Below the pieces are notes generated by a model. The model was not told the origin of the DNA. It saw only the letters and a list, made by a program, of their open reading frames with translations, and did no database searches. Shown piece after piece: positions 46,601-58,600 of a DNA stretch of 64,000 nt. Where the stretch lies: contig NC_092346.1 of the NCBI RefSeq assembly GCF_963676685.1, positions 80,367,821 to 80,431,820 of the forward strand, read 5' to 3'. This DNA is from Mytilus edulis (taxonomy: Eukaryota > Mollusca > Bivalvia > Mytilida > Mytilidae). Both the position numbers and the translations under genes were made by a program. The stretch's first letter is position 1, and each line of letters starts with the position of its first letter.

Positions 46601-49600
46601 TCCTACTTACTATTCTTTTGGAGTTTTTATATTGACAGAAAGAAGACAAAGTAAAAATTATAGGTCTCCCTCATCCTCTATCTGGGGTCCTAATAACATC
46701 ATTTGTCTTCAGTTGTTTTTATAGTTGTACATGCTCAACCAGTATATACTAAGCAGTTCTGCCTGGCTATATGAATTACTGATGAGAGTGAGTACATGAC
46801 CATTTTACAATAATCTACCTCCCCTTGTTACTTACCGTCATTAGGTTTCTTGACAAATTCTACACCAAGTTTTTCAAATCTTTCACAAGCTTTGTCTACA
46901 TCTGGTACAACCATTCCAATGTGACCTGAAAATAATAAATCCACATAAAATTCAATAGACAACTTTCGAGTTCCATGCATTTCCGTCAAAAACTCTGGTT
47001 TCAGTGAAAATCACATGTGTGTTTAGGGGCCTCGTCACTTCTGTTTCCATGTTGAGCGAGTGGTAGGAAAACTATTATGCTTTATTGCACAAATAATTTC
47101 GGTAAATTGAATTCTAATAATTGACAATCAGCACTTGTATCATTGGGAAATTGTGATTAAGTAACTACAGAATAAACATAATTGCTAGTTTGTCATGCAC
47201 AATGACGATCACTAAGATGCTTGATCAACGTTAATAGTGCAGGGATACAGGCGATCCCCTCTATCTGTTTAATGACGTCATAAGGGGCGATAATTGAAGA
47301 GTTTTTTTCCGGTGACGGATGAACTGGAAAGTGGTCTATTCATATGTTTTCATATGTAGACTGCATTGGTAGCTTCATCAGGTGCACTTCGTTTTAGAAA
47401 GCTACTGGTATAAACAAAAATATTTCAAATCCTTTATGGTGTAACACCATGATCTGAAAGAATATGCCAGAAAGTTGTACTTATTTAGAACAAAGTAGTT
47501 CCTACACATGGTTGTAACTTAAAAAATATGCTGAATATTTTGTTAATATTGGAATTAAATGAAAGCTGACTGGTGATCATTGTAGAACACTTTTTGACCT
47601 ATATTATTTTTTTTATTCAGGAATCTGTATTACAGAGTTTGTGTTTGGTTGTTATTTGTCATATTTGTTTAATGTTTTGTCATAAATCAGGCTGTTATTT
47701 GAATTGTTTCACATTTTGTCACTTACCACAATGTAATAAAGAATATACATAAAATATGTCTATGAACAAATATAAAACTTCTTTAAGACCAATATCATTA
47801 TGTGCTATAAAAAGAGAATTACCAAACCCTCTAGGATCACTGTTTCCATTATGATACTGACTGTCATCTTTTTCTGTTCCCCAGTTGCTGTAAAATAATA
47901 ATACTAAAGTTTTACAGATTATCTGATTCATAGTGGAATCAGTTAGATCAAATAAAACAATAATACATGTACATGTACTACAGTAATACAGACTAATTTA
48001 TCTATTATATTTCAAAATTTTCTTAATCAATGTTAATAAAAACCAGATGCTCCGCAGGGCGTAGCTTTATACGACCGCAGAGGTTGAACCCTGAACGGTT
48101 AGGGCAAGTATGGACACAACATTCAAGCTGGATTCAGCTCTAAATTTGGATTGTGATTAAATAGTTGACACAGCATAGGTTTCTGACACAGAATGAATGT
48201 GTTCTAATGAACTTAAAATTTTTGTTTCTCTTAGAGCAATTCACTATGCTGTTGAATATTAATCCTCTCAAAAAAATGTTTGAAGAAATTTTCTTTTTTA
48301 TTTATGAAATTTCAAATGAGAAAAATTGAACCCAATTTTTTTAATCACATCCCCCTTTCCCTTATTCCAAAACTAATCTCAATTAAAATTTCTAATGGAG
48401 TTTGCAACAATAACTACTCATTTAAATACATCATAAAATATTAAGATGTAAAAAAACTGCTTGTTATCACTGAATGGTAAAGATTATTTTAATTTATCAG
48501 TTGGTAGTAAAAAGTGAATATACATTGTATATTGTATATAACAAAGATTTAAGTTGATTCTGGACAAAGAAAGATAACTCCAATTAAAAAAAAATCTTGC
48601 TATTGCACAATATTTTGCAATTAGATATTTCTTGCTTACTATTCTGGACAAAGAAAGATAACTCTAATTAATTTTTTTTTTGATATTTCACAATATTGTG
48701 CAATTAGATATTTCTTGCCATTGCGCAATACTGTGCAATTGAAAAGACTTGCTATTGCACAATACTTAATATAATAATTTTAGATCCTGATTTGGACCAA
48801 CTTGAAAACTGGGCCCATAATAAAAAATCTAAGTACATTTTTGAATTCAGCATATCAAAGAACTTCAAGATTTCAATTTTTGTTAAAATCAGACTAAGTT
48901 TAATTTTGGACCCTTTGGACTTTAGTGTAGACCAATTTGAAAACAGGACCAAAAATGAAGAATCTACATACACAGTTAGATTTGGTATATCAAAGAACCC
49001 CATTTATTCAATTTTTGATGAAATCAAACAAAGTTTAATTTGTCAAAATCAAACTAAGTTTAATTTTGGACCCTTTGTACCTTAATGTAGACCAATTTGA
49101 AAACGGGACCAAAAGTTAAGAATCTACATACACAGTCACGACAGTTAGATTCAGCATATCAAAGAACCCCAATTATTCAATTTTGATGAAATCAAACAAA
49201 AGTTTAATTTTGGACCCTTTGGGCCCCTTATTATGTTGGGACCAAAACTCCCAAAATCAAACCCAACCTTTCTTTTATGGTCATAAACCTTGTGTTTAAA
49301 TTTCATAGATTTCTATTTACTTATACTAACGTTATGGTGCGAAAACCAAGAAAAATGCTTATTTGGGTCCCTTTTTGGCCCCTAATTCCTAAACTGTTGG
49401 GACCTAAACTCCCAAAATCAATACCAACCTTCCTTTTGTAGTCATTAACATTGTGTTTAAATTTCATTGATTTCTATTTACTTAAACTAATGTTATTGTG
49501 CGAAAACCAAGAATAATGCTTATTTGGGCCCTTTTTTGGCCCCTAATTCCTAAACTGTTGAGACCAAAACTCCCAAAATCAATCCCAACCGTTCTTTTGT

Positions 49601-52600
49601 GGTCATAAACCTTGTGTCAAAATTTCATAGATTTCTATTAACTTAAACTAAAGTTATAGTGCGAAAACCAAGAAAATGCTTATTTGGGCCCTTTTTGGCC
49701 CCTAATTCCTAAAATGTTGGGACCAAAACTCCCAAAATCAATACCAACCTTCCTTTTGTGGTCATAAACCTTGTGTTAAAATTTCATAGATTTCCATTCA
49801 CTTTTACTAAAGTTAGAGTGCGAAAACTAAAAGTATTCGGACGACGGACGACGACGCCGACGCCAACGTGATAGCAATATACGACGAAAATTTTTTCAAA
49901 ATTTGCGGTCGTATAAAAAAGCTGAAAATAGGTTTTTTGGTTATTGGTTTTTTCTGTGTTTACATGAGGTCTCAGATTAGTTTCTTATGTTCAACAAGAG
50001 TTTACAGGTTACTGTTTTTTTGTGTATTTTACAAGAGGTTTCTAGTTGCTTGTTTTATGTTTAATCAATATTTCTAGTGACTGGTTTTTCTTGTTCACAA
50101 AAGTTTCTAATTTCTGGTGTTCAATACCATTTCTAGTTTATTTATTTTTTTGGTGTTAAACAAGTGGTTTCTTGTTTATTTATTTTTTTGTGTTTAACAA
50201 ACAGTTCCTCGTTACAGGTGTTCAATATGAGGTTTCTGTTTACTGCAATACTATTGTATCAAAATATCTTACTGAGTTAACTCTAATGTTGCTTTCTGTG
50301 AGAAGCAATATCGAGTCCTCTCTTTTTCATCAGTAGGGATGTTTTCTGGTTGATCATAACCCATAAAATACAATGAGAATGTCATAGCTGGGAAATCCAT
50401 CTTCTTTAATAACCTATAAAACAAATTAAGTAACAATCATGTATTGTACTATTTCAGAATACTTAATGTATAAAATGTAAATGCATGTACATATAAATTT
50501 GAGAGCAGACGACACAATACAGACTAGGATGAATGAAGTCGAGCTTTAAAATAATAATTGATAACATTTAGCATTTGTTTAAACATAGTGATGTCTGTGT
50601 TTTGCTACAGGAAACCTTTTAATCACTTTAAATTTTTCATAAAGGCATAATGTAAGTGAGAATTTGTGAAATTTTATTGAAATCCAGATATATATTCAAG
50701 AAGAGTTTCAAAATGTCTGCTCCTTTAATACTGAAGTATAGCTCAATCCATATTTTACAATTAAAATCCCCTCTATCATTTTTAGAGAAAATTACAACTG
50801 TAGGCTACCAATTGATTTATTACAGAAATTTTAAGTGAAAGTTTTATTAAAATCCAGTCACCAGTAAAAGAGAAGTTGCTGATACAAAATGCAACAAATT
50901 GAGCACTTTATACTGCCTCCTACCACGAAGCACGGGGTATGTCAATTCTATAATAGATTTAACTTCAACACATACTGTAACATTCAGAATACATGTATTC
51001 GTAAATTAAAATCAGTGAATCCTATATGTCTTATTAATTAAAATTTTCTAATTGTACTGTAACAACATATTACAAAAACATCATCCCAATGTAGTTTAAG
51101 TATGTTTTTTCAGGAACGCAAAACACATGCAAAATATTGATATTTATTGTCAATTAATCATTAAATGATTTGTTCAAAGAGAGATAGTATTTTTCCAATT
51201 ATTGACACTTTAAGCTGTATGATAGATCATTCACCTTTCACAAACCTTTTACATTTCAAACATCTAGAGTCGATTTCACAAAAAAACTTTCGACTAAGAT
51301 TGATCGCAAGTATACTAAATTGTTCATGACTTACGATCAATCTTAGTCGGAAGTGTTTTTGTGAAATTGACTCCTAGATTCTAGAATATGAAATAGGTGT
51401 TTTTCTAAAATTCAATTATTCTATAATGCTTTATCAATAAAGAATAAAACATAGGTACTTGGAGTATACATTTAATAAATACTGTTGACTCTTCTAATAG
51501 AATCATTTTCATAACAGCGTGGACAACTGCAATACTTATGTTGGTTATAATACTGAATCATTAACTTGTTTGTTATTGGCCATCGATAATAGTGATTTTA
51601 GGCTCACTCAGTTTGTCAAAGGCCTGCTAGCCTAGTAGGGATTTTGATAGAAAAAAAGAGTAAAGTACATGGATGTGCACTAGAAGAAAAAAGAAAGTTT
51701 AGGTAATCAACATTTAAATTGACACACTAGGTTTAGTCCTCTGTTAGTTATTCGTATTATTTTATGTAGGTGTTTAGAACCTTAAGCGTGTAAATGCCCA
51801 TAACATGTAAGATAAACGAGATGGGCGTTGCAGACAAACGTTCACCTTATCTGGTCCACCCAATTAATAACCTCAGCGTGCCAAGAAATGGTCTTGTACA
51901 CACTGTTATGAAAATGATTCTATTTACGGGCATCAATTTTTGTGGTAGAAGAAAATTTGCATTTTCGTTAATATTTGATTTTGTGAATTTGCCCTTGTAA
52001 GATAATTGTAATTTATTGAACATTAAATTTGTGGTTCATCTATACTACTAATGAGGCGGTACTCACAAAATCCATGTAAATTGGTATCCAATGAATAATA
52101 TTGAATCCACAGTAAGTTCTTTAATTGTAGTTAGTGATCCAACTAAAAGCACAGCTAGATTAGTCTTAGAATGCTTAGTTACAAGACTGAGATGAAATGA
52201 TATTTGACATGGTTTCAGTAGTTTTATTTAAGATTAATATACAGGATGCATTTATCTAACCAGGTAAAACACTTATACTTAATTCCAATTCTTTTTTACA
52301 ATATCTTAATAAACCAATGAATTAGCAAGGACATTAGTTTAGAACTTAAAGGATTTTTTACTGACCTCATTCCAATGACATTTGTGTAAAACTCTTAATG
52401 ATTTTTCACTTACCTCATTCCCATGACATTAGGCCAAATAAAAATATATGTGTGGTTCCAGTAACCCTACCATCCCTACTTTTTCGGCTTGAAAATAGCC
52501 TACCCTAAAGATTTTATTGTCATTTTTCATTAAGCACTGTTAAAGTCAGAATGTTGCTCCCATAGACTCAATGTAAAAAAAAAAACATAAAATAAAAAAA

Positions 52601-55600
52601 AATCCCTACCTACCTACCTACCCTAACTTTTTTTCAGATGTAACTGGAACCACACATACTTTTTTATTTGGCCTTAGTGTAAATCTTTGCATGACATTAG
52701 TGTAAAACTCTACAGATGTTTCACTTACCTCTTACCCATGACATTAGTGTAAAACTTTAAGGATTTTTCACATACCTCATTCCCATGACATTAGTGTAAA
52801 ACTCTAAGGATTTTTTAGGATCCTTTATCCTCATCATTGTCTGTTGAAAAAAGAATTCCTGAAATAAAACAAGATATTCTTTATCAGACATACATGTAAG
52901 TTAAAATGTTACAAAATGTAACAAAATCTCTCATCTTGTGAAGAACAACACTATTAAAGTCATAAGGACATAAGAATTAAATATGTCTCTGCAAAATATA
53001 AAGTCAGCTGGTTGTTTGTTGCAGTATTTCATATTTGTTTTCCTTTCTTGATTTGTACCTGAATCAAGCTTCTAGATTTTCTTATGTTAACTTATCAAGA
53101 CATTATTTATACAATGTTGAGAAACTTTTAAGCAAACAACCTAATAATTAATTTTTATGTCTACTAAGGGTTACCTTGCTGATAGCTTTTGCTTCATCCA
53201 TCCATCTATTACGGTTTAAAGATAAAGGACAAAAACATTAAAAATGGAAAAAAAATCATCATTAAAGGGAAACTTCGCAAAAAAATCAAAAATTGATAAA
53301 TATGTTCATTCAGTATAAAAATGCTCAAATTCATAGTTATTAAAGTTTTATTCCGCTAGATAAGCGATCACCATCGATTTTAAATTTAGAGTATCAATTC
53401 TCTGCGTTCGGCCATTTTGTCTTCTTTCCTGATTAATAACAACGATATGTCTATAAACCACAAAGGAACAAAACTACAGTAACCGATGTAGTCGTAATTG
53501 CGTGTCAATATCTTGTCAATCGTACGGTTGTTTTATCCGACTAACTAACTTGCTACGGAAAATATTCTTATTTTTTTAAATTACCATGGTCTGTTGTTTT
53601 TATACTGTTGATATTGGAATTAGGTAAAAAGTCAAAGTTGAAATCCTAAATAAGTGTTCCGTGAAAACTGTTTTCGAAAATGTAATTTGTTCATAATTCT
53701 TTAAAGTAATAAACTTTTTTCAAATAAATTCTGATCTTCCCTCATCTGATCACCAGCATGGCTTGCAAGTTCATGCATCGTTTCACCTCTGTAGGTATTG
53801 ATCAGTGTACACGGCGGATAACTTATAACTTTCCATTTTGAACTATCAGATGTATAATATACAACTCTGTCTTACTTGTCATTACTAAACTCATACGCTT
53901 GTTTATAAATAACATTTCTGGTGTAAAGAATATTATTCATAAAAATATAAATAATACCCAAAAAATAAGATTTGATGAAATTAAAATCTATTTAAATATT
54001 TTTTCCAAGGGGGAATTTGGGAAAATGTAATATATACTCATTGTCAATAGTGAAGGACAGATTGGAACATACCAGAAATATTGATTTAAAAAAATGTACG
54101 CACTTGTTGACGATTCTTTTATACGACTGGGTAGAAAGTTACGGAACTATAGCGCAATTTAAAATATATACATGTATACATTGAACATAAGAAAAAAACA
54201 TATATTTTGAATAAATTGGGGTAAAAGTTTTGTAAATAGACTAGTCCACGTATGCCAACAGTATGTAATCATCGAATGTCGATAGACTATTGTATACCAG
54301 AAGAAGAAGAAGAAGACAACCAATTTGATTTAAATACAGGTCGATGTATAATTTGCTTTGGTTCATCGATGTTGTGGACATAGTAAAATCACAGATTTAT
54401 ATTTCAATAAGATTGTTCTCCAACAAAGGAAGGAATTCGTCATCACAATTGTTATATATGCCACTGGACGAACACTAATTATCCCCAAGGGATGTGAATA
54501 TTTTGCTGGGAAACTATTGAGTATCAAAGTTTCAAATTAATTTCAGGATTTATTTTCTATCTTGGTATTCAAGGGAAATATGACATTAAATTGGTTCTGT
54601 CTTTTTTTTAAACATCGTTAAAAAGATGTGTGTCTAAGGTGGACGCCACAAGATCCCTGTAATACTAGTACGAGAGTATAGCATGTAAACATTCCTTCTC
54701 AATAATATGGTTGTATTGGAAATCTTTTCATACAGATTGACAACTCATGGTCCGATATGCATGTAATATTTGCCACATGACGCCCATAGTTCTTTCTACC
54801 ATCATCATCTTATTCTTTGATATTGCTGTAAACATCGATGGTTCACACCCAAACAAAATGGGAGTAATGTACCTTCAGAGCTTCTCCGTGGTATACACTT
54901 GTGAAACTTAATATATAGACGAAATTTCTGTATTGAAATGAATCTACATCTTCAAATAACGATTTTGAGTAATCACCTTACAAACCAATATAAACGTATG
55001 GCAAGATATAACCATGAAGGAATTTAGTTTTTGTCAGACGCAGGAACTTATCACTATCATAAACGTGTACGTATATGGACCATAATTTGGTATTCGGCCT
55101 TTGGTTTCTTTTTGTATCCTTTTTTATAAGTTCTAAAACTTTAACTTTAATTCTGTGGGTTGTGTTGATGTTAGAATAGTATTAATGGAACAATTGAGTT
55201 TTTCGAGAAAAAATTAATACATTTTGATTCACCGTTTACGTGACAGGAAACAAAACAGGAAACCAATCTTTATTTTCTTTATTTTGCACAATATATTTCA
55301 AAAGACATAAATGAACACCATTACTAGTGTTACTTGCTTCATGTTAATATTTAAAATCTATTTTCAATGTTAAATTAAAGTTTTTTTTAAACGCGACAGG
55401 AAACCATAAGAAACCGAAAGCATTTTTTTAGTTTTATTTTATTGCAAAATCTGCTTAAAATGATCTGAACAGTATACTTTTTCTTAAAATCCATCTTAAA
55501 TGTAACAGTATTATAAAACTCCTAAATATGTGCTTGTTTTGAAAACAATTAGTACAATTTATTCAGGATTTCCGTATTTTCTTCATTGATACAGGATACC

Positions 55601-58600
55601 ATAATCGTTGTATCTTGATGTTTTAGCCAAAAAAATGTATTTATATTTGGTTTTGAAATTCCAGTTATATACAATTTATTCCAAATCATTGGTAATGTAA
55701 AATTCTTTAAATCCAGTAAAGAAAACAACTTTTAACTTGGAATTAGCATCTATAAAATAGGCACCATGTGATATTTGTGACCTGTACACCATCTACATGG
55801 TTTCCACATTTTAACCTACTTTAGTGGGCTAAAATCAATAAAGTACTTCCTTTCAAGTCATGCATGGTAAAAGTTTACTTTTCCTTTGACAAGTTTATTG
55901 CGTTTCTGATAAGTGTTTGCAGAACATGAATAAAAAAAATTAATTAAAAATTGTGACAAAGATACCAACTTTGTACATTCCAAGTGTAACGGTACATTAA
56001 CATGTATTTTTTATTAAATTATCTTTATTCACCTAAAATATCCAGTAATATTTACTGCTGAAGCTAAATCAATCCAACGAACATCGGCACCATGATAGGA
56101 GACGTAATTTCGATTGAATTTTCCAAGGACCCTTTACATCGTTATTGGGAAACGAAGTGTGTTAAAACGTCGGTCAAATCTGAAATCGATTTTGTCAAGT
56201 CATTGGGCATTTATTTTCACACAAGATCGTATGTAACATTATGCACATAGGAAAAATAATAGACCCCCGGCGCAATCTCTTTGAAAATTGTATTTTCCTT
56301 TTTAAAACAAGACGAAACAAGCCTACAGATTATGTTTGCTTACATCCCGTTGGAAACAAATACAATGTTTAGACCTAGTATTTCGTATATCCGGCTGTAA
56401 GGGCGTGATCACATGTTAGTCACATGTTTCACGTATGACCGGAAATGATTAGAACTTAACGACAAAAACAATTTTAATAAATAAATGGACTTCTGTTTCG
56501 TGTGAAATGTAACGCATAACGATAACGTCATTTTCTAACTTAATTATTACAAAGAACAAAACAAGAATGTAAATCATCTCTGATTTACCTGTTTGAACAT
56601 CTCGCGAGAGTTCGTATTTGCATATTGTTGCAAAGAATTCTTTTACAACAAAGCAGATTAAACCATCTAAAATGTGCGTTACGAAATGGGAAACCAAAAT
56701 AACGACAGTGTTCTTACACCTGCTACAGAAATACTTATAGTTCTTGGCATTTTCTTCTCACTATTCTTATTGGTCGATGTTCTTTGTTATTTTAAAGCAA
56801 AAATTACGAATTTGCCGGTGACGATTATCTATAAATTAGTCAGCGTTATGCACTTCGGACGCGAAAAGTAACGCGAGAAACGACACACAATTACGGTCGT
56901 ATAATCTTTGAAATTTGTTAATTTCAATTTTTTTTCTAGGGAAGAGTAGCATACACTTGTATGTTGATAAAAATAATGGCATCTTTAGATGTAGTTACAA
57001 CTTTTCTTACAGTAATTCACATTTTATTACTTTTCTATAGTTATAGGAAACGGAGCCCAATAGCAAATTATGGTCCATATATGCATGCAGTTTCAAATAT
57101 CAAGAACAAGCGGTCGATGTTGATAGTCCGTTTTCTAACTGTTCAGAGTTAGACATGCATGTCACTTGTTCATTCTTGGAAGCCTTCATATTCCCCGTCC
57201 AACGATGGGAACTCTTTCTGGTTGTGTTGACTATAAATGCTTGTACAATGTATGGTAATTCTGTCGTTTATCTGTACAAGTGGTTGCATTTCCTCTCCTT
57301 TCCCAACAAACAAACTAACGAAACGCTACTAGTCTGCTTTCTCTAGAGCTCATCCTCAATGGCGCTTATACGTCAGGAAATGTACATGTATACTAATAAT
57401 GATTGTTTCAAGAACAACGATGTATGAACGAACTATTCTAAATTCGTCAATATCAGTTATGCATGACTAAAATATAAGTTTTATTACAACTACTGTATTA
57501 CTTATTTGGATTAATGACGGCTATCATGTTCAACATTGCACAATTATTATCATAGAATTTTAAAAAAAAATGTACAAAAATCCTCAAAAAAAATAATGCC
57601 TTTAATAGCTTAGATCATTGGTATTCTTTTCACAAAAAGTTTGTGTAAAGGATTGTTAAATGAATTTAATTATGCAAGAATGAAATGTTAAAAAGAAACT
57701 AAAAAAAAATCATGCATGTTGTATGTTGTATTTTTTTTCAATTAAAAACTTTAAAATTGCGATAGTTTTATGAGCATTAAACACAGTCAGATTTGAATAC
57801 AAGTTAAGAAATTCCGGTAAAGTCAATGATATCAAACAGATGTGCAATGGTATATCAAATTGGGAAATATTGCATTTAGTTTCTATTAAAGATTAAAACT
57901 ACTATTTTTTACTTCATATTTGAATCTTTACGCCAATTGCCGCTAAGAAAGTAATCCAAAATTGTTTCCTTTTATTTTTATACACTTTCGGAATTATGAA
58001 TCTGAATTTTATTTTCAATTAATTTACACAATTTAATTATTGTATCTTTATTCTCATCGTGTATTAAATCTTAGTGTATTAAATACAGCATACTCTTTCT
58101 AATCCTTTCTGTTTATCCTTTTTAAATAACAACATTCATACCTGTGTACGCTTGAACTCACACCTGCGGCTAAATAGCTACAAGGTAAACGAATTGACCT
58201 CAAGCCGAGAAATATACAGTGACCTTTACAAAATAATATACACACTCTGCTCAAACATTAGTTGCATTGAAATGATTTATCATTATCAAAACAATAACGG
58301 TAAATAGAACTGAATATTTCAGTTCAATATAAGTAAAAATGTTCAATAAATATTTTATGAAAAAAACCTTAACAATAATTAATGAAATTTATTCGATAAC
58401 ATTTACTAGAGATAATTTTATAGGAGCTTAATTCAATCAACACAAAACGGTATATGCATATTCATTTTCGTTCATTATTATATTGTGGTTAGTAACTACG
58501 ACCATTCGTCAGCTGTGCGCTTTTAATTACGTATATTGTCGATAAGCTATAAGAGTTAAACAGATTTAATTTTTTCCCAGAATTCAACAAATCGGGCTAA

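Noticed and set aside
48752-49085. Overlapping ORFs on both strands
   Set aside because: They fall in the tandem core of the CGTCGTC-family element.
54290-54540. Zinc-finger-like cysteines around GRCIICFG and HRCCGHSK, as in a degraded THAP or transposase domain
   Set aside because: The cysteines fall in two different frames, spacing fits no family I can name, and nothing around supports a transposase.
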